This document shows, one piece after another, positions 1 to 5,871 of a DNA stretch of 20,042 bases (positions are counted from its first letter, which is position 1; every line of letters begins with the position of its first letter). A program made the translations under genes and the position numbers. The DNA is taken from positions 1 through 20,042 of IMG/VR virus record IMGVR_UViG_3300042462_000096; one strand, 5' to 3'. Source of the DNA: a virus. The notes below the pieces were generated by a model, which saw only the letters and a program-made list of their open reading frames with translations, did not search any database and was not told the DNA's origin.

Positions 1-459
1 CTTTGGTAGTCTTGTTCCTATCATGTTTTCTTTTAGTATCTGTGGATCATTCCACATTGTTATTTGTCCCGCAAAAACTTTGGCTAGGGTATCTTTACTC
101 ATTTTAATAGTAATCTTGTATCCGTCAAGTTTATAGATAATTCCAATTGGCCCTGCAACTAATGGCACGTAGGTAAACTCTTTTGATGGTTTTTGTTCTG
201 TACCAGAGTAAGGAACATCTGACATAGCAAAGTCTGTTACTCCATTTGAAAACATATTCTTTCCAGCACCTGAGCCTGATGCTCCATAGACAACAGAATC
301 TCCTGTTGATTTCATAAATTCGACCCTGCATCTGTCTATAAAATTAGCAGCAAATGTAGATCCAGCACCTTGAAGGTTATCAGCATGTGAAGGGGTAATA
401 AAAAAAGCATTAGCAAATATGGCTAATACTATTGGTAAAGCAATGAATTTAAATTTCAT
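1..459 (-). CDS. pstS: PstS-like phosphate-binding protein, 5' part (cut by window edge)
   Basis: The substrate-binding protein of the high-affinity phosphate ABC transporter binds phosphate outside the cytoplasmic membrane. Only the first 153 codons are in the window; the family is usually about 320-380 aa, so the rest lies before base 1. Residues 1-26 look like a signal peptide: a basic start, a hydrophobic core, and a cleavage site after SHA26. Next come three PstS phosphate-loop motifs: GAGSTF at 31-36, GASGSGAG at 59-66 and DFAMSDVP at 76-83. Further on are a YVPLVAGPIG segment and an AKVFAGQITMWND segment, both typical of PstS. No frameshift is visible. The gene lies downstream of Hsp20 after a 200-base gap and has its own -10 box. 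Phage pstS genes are known from cyanophages as host-derived auxiliary genes. Confidence in the family is high; its role here is inferred. Confidence 0.93.
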   Translation of the reverse strand, partial: MKFKFIALPIVLAIFANAFFITPSHADNLQGAGSTFAANFIDRCRVEFMKSTGDSVVYGASGSGAGKNMFSNGVTDFAMSDVPYSGTEQKPSKEFTYVPLVAGPIGIIYKLDGYKITIKMSKDTLAKVFAGQITMWNDPQILKENMIGTRLPK

Positions 460-471
460 ACTTATAGTATA
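460..471 (-). promoter_or_regulatory. Candidate leaderless promoter of pstS
   Basis: A TATACT -10 box lies at 466-471, six bases before the pstS ATG. Initiation at the usual distance from the -10 would put the first transcribed base at or next to the ATG, giving a leaderless mRNA. There is no Shine-Dalgarno sequence before the ATG, which fits. No clear -35 box is visible. Leaderless mRNAs are common in Actinobacteria. Confidence 0.45.
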
Positions 472-660
472 TCTGACAACACTATAAACTTTTGTTATAA
501 ATGGTAAACAAACAAATAACTTTAGATGAATAATGAGCAGTTTATAGACGACTGCTCAGGTCTATTAGCCACGAAGATTCAACTCCTGCCAACTCTCCCC
601 TCATGGGAGTATCCGTTGCAAAACCTTTTAAAGTCTCATAGCGGAATGTTATCTATTATA
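460..660 (-). other. Intergenic region between Hsp20 and pstS, possible small RNA
   Basis: No convincing protein gene lies in these 200 bases; the best minus-strand frame is only 20 codons from an ATG. A TATAAT box sits at 655-660, directly after the Hsp20 stop codon. About 100 bases downstream is an inverted repeat with arms at 534-540 and 552-558 (TGAGCAG/CTGCTCA, 11-base loop), followed by a weak T-rich stretch. A second small hairpin, CTCCC/GGGAG, lies at 595-609. This could be a short RNA, a 5' leader or terminator for neighbouring genes, or simply spacer. Evidence for an RNA gene is weak. Confidence 0.25.
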
Positions 661-1077
661 CTACTTAATTTTAATAGACTTGGGCTTTTTATCTTCAGGA
701 ACAATGCGTACTACATGAACATGCAGCATGCCATCCTTAAGTTCTGCAGAAGTTACTTCCATATATTCTCCCAGTGCAAAAGATCTTACGAACTTTCTTC
801 CTGCGATTCCCTTATGAACTACCTCTGCATCTGTAACTTCAACAATCTCACCCTTGATAATCAATGTTCCGTTATCTACTGAAACATCAATATCGTCTTT
901 TGAAAAACCAGCGACAGCCAGTGAAATCTTGTATGTATCTTCATCTAGTTTGATTAGATCATACGGAGGGTATGACTGTGAGTTTGTTTTATGTGCTGTA
1001 TTTAGGCGATTTAACTCTCTGTTAAAGCCAATAAAAAAAGGATCATTGAATAGATCCCTAGGATGTGTTATTACCAT
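661..1077 (-). CDS. Hsp20 / IbpA-type small heat-shock protein
   Basis: This 138-aa protein is a small heat-shock chaperone that would hold unfolding proteins in the cytoplasm. The alpha-crystallin domain covers about residues 37-128. It opens with YPPYDLIKL and contains the AVAGF...DIDVSV stretch typical of IbpA-like proteins. The C-terminus carries the I-x-I motif (IKI, 135-137) that docks into a neighbouring subunit during oligomerisation. The length is normal and the frame intact. The start ATG is preceded by AAAGGGG at good spacing. The gene has a consensus promoter of its own, placed immediately after an intrinsic terminator, so it is probably transcribed as a separate unit. Hsp20 genes recur in T4-like cyanophages and other aquatic phages, where a role in virion assembly or host stress is suspected but unproven. 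Confidence 0.93.
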   Translation of the reverse strand: MVITHPRDLFNDPFFIGFNRELNRLNTAHKTNSQSYPPYDLIKLDEDTYKISLAVAGFSKDDIDVSVDNGTLIIKGEIVEVTDAEVVHKGIAGRKFVRSFALGEYMEVTSAELKDGMLHVHVVRIVPEDKKPKSIKIK

Positions 1078-1134
1078 GTTATTCCCCTTTCAAGCGAATA
1101 AGTTAATTTACCCCCCTATTGGGCAGGTATAAAT

Positions 1135-1163
1135 ATTATAGCATAGAAAAGCAGGCCTGTCAA
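1135..1163 (-). promoter_or_regulatory. Consensus sigma70-type promoter of the Hsp20 gene
   Basis: The -35 box TTGACA (1158-1163) and -10 box TATAAT (1135-1140) are both perfect matches with the optimal 17-base spacing. The -10 is also extended (TGC before TATAAT, 1141-1143). Transcription would start near 1128, leaving a leader of about 50 bases that contains the AAAGGGG ribosome binding site. The -35 box lies inside the hairpin of the preceding terminator. Confidence 0.85.
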
Positions 1164-1176
1164 ATAACAAGCCTGC
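1147..1176 (-). terminator. Intrinsic terminator after the holin-like gene
   Basis: On the minus strand a 9-bp stem (arms 1168-1176 and 1151-1159, one G-U pair) encloses an 8-base loop and is followed by TTTTCT. It begins 16 bases beyond the stop codon of the 98-aa gene and should end the long upstream operon. It overlaps the -35 box of the Hsp20 promoter. Confidence 0.8.
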
Positions 1177-1191
1177 CAGTCTATAGTAAGA

Positions 1192-1488
1192 TTACTTTAC
1201 TTGCTGAGTTTTTCCTCCGCCAGATGACTTCTTTGCAGGAGCCTTCTTTGCGGTCTTCTTAACAACCTTAGCAGTCTTAACTGCTCTGTCTACCTCTTCT
1301 ACAGATGGCATCTTGCCAAATGCAGGATCGTTAGGATTGGCTGCTCTCAATGCTACGGGGATTAGTGCTCCAAGTAGTGAGTATGCTAGTGTCTTTGGAT
1401 CTGTTACACCAGAGGCATACATTGCTGTTGCTGCTCCAAGTACTGATCTTCCGTATGACGCTAGTGCGTTTTTGATTTGTTTATTCAT
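1192..1488 (-). CDS. Holin-like small membrane protein with SSGGGK tail
   Basis: This 98-aa protein has a hydrophobic centre at about residues 17-50 (one or two membrane segments, ending near the RAANPNDPAFG stretch). A charged linker follows, then a Lys/Ala-rich C-terminus, KKAPAKKSSGGGK. The tail resembles the end of the CHAP endolysin at 9163-9810, suggesting a shared localisation or interaction. Small size, a membrane core and a basic tail are holin-like, but I recognise no named family. The start follows an exact AGGAGG at six bases, one of the best ribosome binding sites in the window, which suggests high expression. It is the last gene before a terminator. Confidence 0.7.
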   Translation of the reverse strand: MNKQIKNALASYGRSVLGAATAMYASGVTDPKTLAYSLLGALIPVALRAANPNDPAFGKMPSVEEVDRAVKTAKVVKKTAKKAPAKKSSGGGKTQQVK

Positions 1489-1506
1489 TTCATTCCTCCT
1501 AGGATA

Positions 1507-1659
1507 TTACTTTGTTAGTTCTGTATAATGATCTATACAGACATCTCTGATTTGAGTTTCTGTGGCATACAGTTTCTCTGCTTCAACCTCACACTCTAAT
1601 ACATGGCATGAATAAAAAGCCTCATATGCCAGATCTTCGTATGATTTGAAGGTTATCAT
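1507..1659 (-). CDS. 50-aa hypothetical protein
   Basis: This short open frame is likely a real gene. Its ATG overlaps the TGA stop of the preceding gene in an ATGA, so it is probably translated by coupling, and it fills the space up to the holin-like gene 18 bases further on. The protein begins MITFKSYEDLAYEAF and contains cysteines at residues 19, 24 and 42 and many Glu residues. It is predicted soluble and mostly helical. I recognise no family. Confidence 0.65.
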   Translation of the reverse strand: MITFKSYEDLAYEAFYSCHVLECEVEAEKLYATETQIRDVCIDHYTELTK

Positions 1660-2084
1660 TTATCTATTTTACCATAGTCTTCTGGCAGCAAGTTCTTTAA
1701 TTCTTTGACTGAGGCTGATATTTTCTTCATAGAATTGTAGTTTGGCTCTGCAGCCATAAGGTCTCCATAGGTATCAAAGTACAGTATTTCTGGCTCAACA
1801 TCAGAAATAAACTTATCTAATGACTGCTGGACTTCATCAATGTACTGGTAGGCCCAGTCTCTAGAATCTGAAACAAACTTCAAGAATGCTTCTGCAGATG
1901 GATCTGAAGGTCCCCTTGGCTGATCTGCCAACTCAGCAAGTTTTTCAGATATAAGGGTTTTGTCTATGTGTGCCTTAATTAGTTCTATCGTAGTTTGAGA
2001 TAACTTTATACTAACCCTAACATACTTAACTATTAACATAAAGAATAAAATAATTACTATTGAGAATGCAATTAAATCAATCAT
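1656..2084 (-). CDS. 142-aa protein with N-terminal membrane anchor
   Basis: A single strongly hydrophobic segment at about residues 3-23 anchors an otherwise polar, helical protein. The body contains an EAFLKFVSDSRDWAYQYIDEVQ stretch with coiled-coil character, followed by a short acidic C-terminus. No enzyme motif is visible. Its ATG overlaps the stop of the 78-aa gene before it (ATGA), and its own stop overlaps the ATG of the 50-aa gene, so the three look translationally coupled. The function is unknown; the topology suggests a membrane-attached cytoplasmic protein. Confidence 0.8.
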   Translation of the reverse strand: MIDLIAFSIVIILFFMLIVKYVRVSIKLSQTTIELIKAHIDKTLISEKLAELADQPRGPSDPSAEAFLKFVSDSRDWAYQYIDEVQQSLDKFISDVEPEILYFDTYGDLMAAEPNYNSMKKISASVKELKNLLPEDYGKIDK

Positions 2085-2317
2085 TCTTCTTTGCCACCTT
2101 CTCTTACCAGCATTACGATTGCCCCATTCTCTTCTAGTGCTTTCTTTGCACGAATCATATACTCCACGGCCTCTTTTCTTTCTTCACCAGACAGGCTCAT
2201 GAACTCTTTTTCACTTGCCTTTACTGTTAAGAAATGATCGTGGTCAACTATTTGTAGTTGAAAACCCTTTGGTCCTCTTAATGATCTAAATGCTCTTCTC
2301 ATTGAGTCTGTGTACAT
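2081..2317 (-). CDS. 78-aa hypothetical protein
   Basis: A small soluble alpha/beta protein. The first part is basic (MRRAFRSLRGPKGF), the middle reads like a beta strand pair (FQLQIVDHDHFLTVKA), and the second half is a charged helix with SLSGEERKEAVEYM followed by a final strand, AIVMLVRE. I recognise no family or catalytic motif. It shares one base with the stop of the membrane gene before it (TAATG) and four bases with the next gene. Confidence 0.75.
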   Translation of the reverse strand: MYTDSMRRAFRSLRGPKGFQLQIVDHDHFLTVKASEKEFMSLSGEERKEAVEYMIRAKKALEENGAIVMLVREGGKEE

Positions 2318-2547
2318 TAATCTTCTCTCTTCCAGTGCAAATATGATTTAATATAAACAATTGAATAGGCTATTGCAGCAAATATAAAACCATACTGCTT
2401 AGTGCTTATTGCATAATATATCCACATTGCTTCATTAAGAGTAGCCCAGATCCATCCCCATATGCGCTTTCTTCCAATAAAATATATTGCTGCAACACCA
2501 CTGCCTGCAAGCACATATGATGCATAGTTGTTCATCCATTGTTCCAT
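2317..2547 (-). CDS. 76-aa multi-pass membrane protein
   Basis: Three hydrophobic, aromatic-rich segments fill most of the protein: about residues 9-24, 31-47 and 51-67. They are separated by short basic loops (GRKRIWG and STKQYG), and the C-terminus is charged (HWKRED). The layout resembles small phage membrane proteins of unknown role. A transporter fragment or a holin/antiholin cannot be excluded. It follows WhiB by one base and overlaps the next gene by one base, so it belongs to the same operon. Confidence 0.75.
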   Translation of the reverse strand: MEQWMNNYASYVLAGSGVAAIYFIGRKRIWGWIWATLNEAMWIYYAISTKQYGFIFAAIAYSIVYIKSYLHWKRED

Positions 2548-2548
2548 A

Positions 2549-2833
2549 TTATTGCTCCGTTGTTAATCTTTGCCAAGTGTTTGCCCAGTCTATCTTAGAC
2601 TTATGCTTGGAGAACTCTTTAGATATCTGTCCACTTTCAAGGTAGACTCCACCCCAGATTCCCCACTCTTTTTGAGAAACACCAACGGCAAAACACATCT
2701 TAGACACTGGGCACATAGAACAAAGTTTGTCTACTGCTGGTCTTAGAAGTTCATCATCTTCATACTTTTCAAAGAATATATTTGTGTCGTAATCTAAACA
2801 CAAAGCATCATCTTTCCATTCATGCTTTGGCAT
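2549..2833 (-). CDS. WhiB-family iron-sulfur transcription factor
   Basis: WhiB-like proteins carry a [4Fe-4S] cluster and bind the principal sigma factor to change promoter choice. They occur only in Actinobacteria and their phages, so this gene is the best host indicator here. The four cluster cysteines are present in the usual spacing: C12, then C38-x2-C41-x5-C47. The family's G[IV]WGG turn follows at 58-62. A short basic C-terminal region (KHKSKID) could contact DNA. The length of 94 aa is typical. Mycobacteriophage WhiB proteins (for example TM4 WhiBTM4) are known to interfere with host WhiB2. Whether this one represses the host or activates phage genes cannot be told. Confidence 0.95.
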   Translation of the reverse strand: MPKHEWKDDALCLDYDTNIFFEKYEDDELLRPAVDKLCSMCPVSKMCFAVGVSQKEWGIWGGVYLESGQISKEFSKHKSKIDWANTWQRLTTEQ

Positions 2834-2834
2834 A

Positions 2835-3044
2835 TTAACTCACAAACTTGTCTGGTATATCCCATCCATTCTTAGAAGGTACAAAACGACGCTGCATGTG
2901 CCACTTGCCATCCTTGAAGGCCCCTTGTGGGGCTGTTCTACCCTTCTCAGAAGGATAAGAATTAACTACTGTCCACCCATCCCACATCAAAGCCTTGTTG
3001 TTATTAACAATTGCTTCCATTTTCTCTAATGATTTAATTTGCAT
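2835..3044 (-). CDS. 69-aa hypothetical protein
   Basis: A small, soluble, tryptophan-rich protein. It begins with a charged helix (MQIKSLEKMEAIVNNNK), followed by a likely beta-rich part with WDGWTVVNSY, GAFKDGKWHMQRRFVPS and NGWDIPDKF. I recognise no named family. Its stop lies one base before the WhiB start, so the two are probably expressed together. It might work with WhiB, but only the adjacency suggests that. Confidence 0.7.
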   Translation of the reverse strand: MQIKSLEKMEAIVNNNKALMWDGWTVVNSYPSEKGRTAPQGAFKDGKWHMQRRFVPSKNGWDIPDKFVS

Positions 3045-3053
3045 TATGATCTC

Positions 3054-3404
3054 CTAGTACCTAAAAATGCCGTATTCGACATTATTTGTTTTTGCATCGT
3101 CAACAAGTTTTGACACCTGTTCTCTTTCCTTACTTAAAAAAGCAAAGTAGTTTATATCTGAAATATTTTCTGTAATCCACGATGGTGGAACAGCCTTATA
3201 CTTAATACTTTTACCACGAGCCTTTAGCCCTCGTTCTGACAGGTTAGAAAACTCCATAGCCATTAAGTTAATGTTGGCTGGTCCTGCAGAATAGAGATAG
3301 AAGTACGGATCATCTTCCTTTAAAGAAGACATCGTAACAGCCATGGCTCTAAGAAAAACCTTGTAGTCATCAAAACTACTGGTCCCTTGAATCCCCACTA
3401 TCAT
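3054..3404 (-). CDS. 116-aa protein, possibly SLOG/DUF2493-like
   Basis: The protein opens with a strand-loop, MIVGIQGTSSFDDY, and continues through a helix to YFYLYSAGPANINLMAMEFS. This order recalls the SLOG (YspA/DUF2493) Rossmann-like fold, in which a glycine-rich first loop and an SGG/ArG second loop bind a nucleotide-derived ligand. The match is by eye and partial: the second motif is SAGPANIN rather than SGGARGVD. Its start lies 29 bases inside the preceding gene and is preceded by GGGAAG. The C-terminus ends in VEYGIFRY. The gene itself is likely real; the family assignment is weak. Confidence 0.6.
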   Translation of the reverse strand: MIVGIQGTSSFDDYKVFLRAMAVTMSSLKEDDPYFYLYSAGPANINLMAMEFSNLSERGLKARGKSIKYKAVPPSWITENISDINYFAFLSKEREQVSKLVDDAKTNNVEYGIFRY

Positions 3405-3798
3405 TTTTCTTCCCGTCTCTAAGTTGATCCATTATAAACAGCATCTTATCTAATTGTACCTTATCCATACCCATCGTGTCAACTAGGGTTGCATTGGCTC
3501 CGTCTATCTCTGTACCGTGCATTTCTGCACAATAGAATTTTGCATCTCTAACAAAATAGGCTTTGTTATCAAAAATAACAACCTTAATATTTGTCTTTTC
3601 TTCTTGGTTCCTTGATTGGCGTGGAATAATTTTTTTATATTCTCTTAGATTTGGCACTAAAGGAGAAATAATCTCATGGATATGGCTTTGGCTATATCTG
3701 AAAGGGTTTTCTTTTATGACATTTTTTTCTGAAGATATCAACTTGGTCGCAACGAACATCGCAACCATTGTTATTACTGAACCCAAAAAGTATTCCAT
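3376..3798 (-). CDS. 140-aa protein with N-terminal membrane anchor
   Basis: One hydrophobic segment at about residues 3-21 is followed by a polar region. The middle holds a basic stretch (KKIIPRQSRNQEEK). A likely beta hairpin follows, in which VVIFDNKAYFVRDAKFYC alternates hydrophobic residues. The last 40 residues form an acidic helix, and the tail reads GKKNDSGDSRDQ. No known domain is recognised. It overlaps the next gene by 29 bases, the longest overlap in this operon, and is the second single-anchor protein here. Confidence 0.72.
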   Translation of the reverse strand: MEYFLGSVITMVAMFVATKLISSEKNVIKENPFRYSQSHIHEIISPLVPNLREYKKIIPRQSRNQEEKTNIKVVIFDNKAYFVRDAKFYCAEMHGTEIDGANATLVDTMGMDKVQLDKMLFIMDQLRDGKKNDSGDSRDQ

Positions 3799-3819
3799 AG
3801 TTTCTCCAAGGTAATTATA

Positions 3820-4152
3820 CTACATCTGTAGACTAATTATCCTTATAATCTCTTTTAGGGTGTACTGCTTTTCCTTGCTGAGTTTTCTGATCTCAGCATC
3901 GTCAAAAGCCTTTGGAGTAAGCCTAACCATTGGATTTGTTTCAGTCACATCTATATCTAAGAAACCCTCAGCCCATAAAGACATAGTTTCTGTAGAAATA
4001 TAGTCAGACATATCTTTAAATAGTTCAGGACTAATGTCTTTAAGTTTGTCTGTAAAGTTGTAAAGCATTTCTCCAGTGTCAATATCTACACCAGAAACCT
4101 CAAGTGCTCCGCTTAAGATCAACTCTTCAATTCTATCCCCTGCTTCAGACAT
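3820..4152 (-). CDS. 110-aa hypothetical protein, tandem paralogue A
   Basis: This soluble acidic protein shares a clear pattern with the next-upstream 73-aa protein: a helix ending in SGALE, then DIDTGEMLYNFTDKLKD and SPELF. The 73-aa protein has NQGAIQ, DIDYEGNVLYSITDKLQQ and HPDLY at the same places. Beyond the shared part this copy extends by about 50 residues, including LWAEGFLDIDVTE and a basic helix near the end. The two genes overlap by 8 bases. They look like a tandem duplication with divergence. The function is unknown; the size suggests an adaptor or regulator rather than an enzyme. Confidence 0.78.
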   Translation of the reverse strand: MSEAGDRIEELILSGALEVSGVDIDTGEMLYNFTDKLKDISPELFKDMSDYISTETMSLWAEGFLDIDVTETNPMVRLTPKAFDDAEIRKLSKEKQYTLKEIIRIISLQM

Positions 4153-4366
4153 TGATTCTCCAATTCATTGTAGAAGGACCCTTCTTAATTAGTTTAAACA
4201 TGTGGTCCTCATACTGCTCTTTAAGTTCTGCATATAAATCTGGATGGACCTGCTGCAACTTATCAGTAATGCTATAAAGAACATTGCCTTCATAGTCAAT
4301 ATCAGCCATCTGAATTGCTCCCTGGTTTAATAGATGATTCAAGAGTTCTTGCTTCTTGATGTCCAT
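4145..4366 (-). CDS. 73-aa hypothetical protein, tandem paralogue B
   Basis: The shorter member of a tandem pair with the 110-aa protein at 3820-4152. The shared block runs from about residue 7 to 47, with DIDYEGNVLYSITDKLQQ as its core. The C-terminal part differs and ends in a basic stretch (KKGPSTMNWRINV), about 40 residues shorter than its partner. The ATG shares one base with the stop of the nuclease gene (TAATG), so translation is probably coupled. No function can be assigned. Confidence 0.76.
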   Translation of the reverse strand: MDIKKQELLNHLLNQGAIQMADIDYEGNVLYSITDKLQQVHPDLYAELKEQYEDHMFKLIKKGPSTMNWRINV

Positions 4367-4773
4367 TACTTACCTGACTTTGATCTGGCCTTCTTCAAAG
4401 CATCAAAATCTTTGACCTTTGTGTCTCCCATATATCCCCAGGCATAGCCATCATTAATCATCTTATCATTGAGAGATTCTGTATCTCCATTTACATAGAC
4501 CCAACCAAGAATACGACCATACTTTTCAGATGAGTCCATCTTTTCAGTCTTAATTACAACAGACTTAGCATCCTTAAGATGCTTCTTTAGGTATTCCTTA
4601 GACTCAAGACCAAGAGCCTTTTCAGCAAGATCCTTTGTACGAGACTCAGGGGTATCAATACCAGCCAGTCTCACACGGGATTGAAACAAAATATCAAACC
4701 CTAAATCAATTAGAACGTCGATAGTATCTCCATCTACTACGTTCTCTACTTTTCTTACATAGTATTCATACAT
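4366..4773 (-). CDS. Staphylococcal-nuclease-like (thermonuclease) protein
   Basis: This 135-aa protein matches the SNase fold, a calcium-dependent phosphodiesterase that cuts DNA and RNA. Visible motifs are VVDGDTI (12-18), R35, the GIDTPE block with D40, T41 and E43, and EKYGRILG with R87. These match the residues needed for calcium binding and catalysis in the staphylococcal enzyme, so it is probably active. There is no signal peptide, so it would work inside the cell, where host DNA breakdown or phage DNA processing are possible roles. It starts 8 bases inside the sulfotransferase gene and its stop overlaps the next ATG. Confidence 0.92.
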   Translation of the reverse strand: MYEYYVRKVENVVDGDTIDVLIDLGFDILFQSRVRLAGIDTPESRTKDLAEKALGLESKEYLKKHLKDAKSVVIKTEKMDSSEKYGRILGWVYVNGDTESLNDKMINDGYAWGYMGDTKVKDFDALKKARSKSGK

Positions 4774-5575
4774 TTGTAGCCTCCTTGTTTTTTACAAAAT
4801 TATAAACCTGTAGGTCTATATTATTTAACTCTAACACTCTATCTTTTTCATCTTGAGTTAATAGATTTACGAAGTATCCAGAAGAAACAGGTTCTTCATT
4901 TAACTTAGACGGTCCAACATTAATCTTAGTATTAAAATCAAAATTAATGTCAATACTGTGGTTTAGCATAAACCAGTTCTTAATTTTACCACAAAAGGCC
5001 TCCATGTTTTCAACAGTATTCACTATCTCAAAACTATTTATGTTGTGAATTGCATTATCAATAGAGGTATTTTCATTTTTAACAAACCAATCAAACCCTT
5101 TGCCTTCATAAAAATGACTCATCATCTCTGATTTATGCTTTGTATAAAAGGACTCTGGATCCCAAGATCTTGGGTCTGAAGGATTACAAATAAACCTGCT
5201 TTGATAGTTGTTATGAATTAAAAAGTTCTTATCTTCAAACAAATAATATAAAAATCTTTCTCTATTGCTAGGTAGATCTTTGTATTCGTTTCTGTTATAT
5301 AGATATCTTGGGTATATAAAATTAAAATAACTCGCTCTTGCTGACAGGGGATCTCTAATCAAAGTTGCTACAGAAACATCTTCCAATAGTTCTATTGGGT
5401 AAGTACCTGCGTGGGCTGATATATAAATCTTTGATTTTAAGAATTCATTATTGTTTGGGAAAATGGTACTTGTATAGCACAATAGATCATTGCTAATACT
5501 TTTTTTTATGTTTTCTGAAACAAAACTTCCAGCAGTCTTTGGTATGTGAAGAAAATACAATTGCTTTAATGACAT
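4766..5575 (-). CDS. Sulfotransferase family protein
   Basis: The 269-aa protein has both hallmarks of PAPS-dependent sulfotransferases. The N-terminal FLHIPKTAGS (about residues 8-17) is the 5'-phosphosulfate loop. ATLIRDPLSARASYFNF is the 3'-phosphate-binding strand and helix. The HIPKTAG form is typical of carbohydrate sulfotransferases of the Sulfotransfer_2 type. An early His (SAHAG) could serve in catalysis. The length is normal. The acceptor cannot be deduced; glycans or a small molecule are both possible. The sequence is AT-rich like the halogenase next door. An APS-kinase domain that could help supply PAPS lies 2 kb upstream. The gene overlaps the nuclease gene by 8 bases. Confidence 0.87.
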   Translation of the reverse strand: MSLKQLYFLHIPKTAGSFVSENIKKSISNDLLCYTSTIFPNNNEFLKSKIYISAHAGTYPIELLEDVSVATLIRDPLSARASYFNFIYPRYLYNRNEYKDLPSNRERFLYYLFEDKNFLIHNNYQSRFICNPSDPRSWDPESFYTKHKSEMMSHFYEGKGFDWFVKNENTSIDNAIHNINSFEIVNTVENMEAFCGKIKNWFMLNHSIDINFDFNTKINVGPSKLNEEPVSSGYFVNLLTQDEKDRVLELNNIDLQVYNFVKNKEATNV

Positions 5576-5586
5576 TAATTGTCCCC

Positions 5587-5871
5587 TTAAACCCAGTACT
5601 TAATTATAGCACTTGTAGCAAGGATTGTCCACAGGATGTTAAACCAAATAATTGTAGGCAAAGTCTTAACTGTTGATGACCAGATCAATGCAAGGCTTGA
5701 TACTAGGGCAAATATGTATAGCCACCACCATTGCTTACCAAACAATAAGCCTGGAAATATAATAGATATCTTTGTCATGAAAGCAAAAAATTCAACAGTA
5801 TTAGGTCTATCCCAATATTTTTTATGTCTCATTGTCTTTAGGGCATTAATCCACTCTGTTCTAAATTTCAT
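5587..5871 (-). CDS. 94-aa membrane protein in the halogenase cassette
   Basis: After a polar, basic N-terminus of about 30 residues (MKFRTEWINALKTMRHKK) come two or three hydrophobic segments rich in Trp, at about 31-48, 50-66 and 72-90. The ATG overlaps the halogenase stop codon (ATGA), so it is translationally coupled to the halogenase, and the sulfotransferase begins 11 bases after its stop. That placement suggests it acts with them, for instance as a membrane dock or exporter component, but no family is recognised. Confidence 0.75.
   Translation of the reverse strand: MKFRTEWINALKTMRHKKYWDRPNTVEFFAFMTKISIIFPGLLFGKQWWWLYIFALVSSLALIWSSTVKTLPTIIWFNILWTILATSAIIKYWV

Noticed and set aside
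131-331. A 66-codon minus-strand open frame
   Set aside because: It is a different frame inside the pstS coding region, which has a signal peptide and several clear PstS motifs.
560-640. tRNA-like look on the minus strand (hairpin CTCCC/GGGAG next to GAGTTGAATC)
   Set aside because: The anticodon loop lacks T33 and no acceptor stem or D arm can be formed, so this is not a tRNA.
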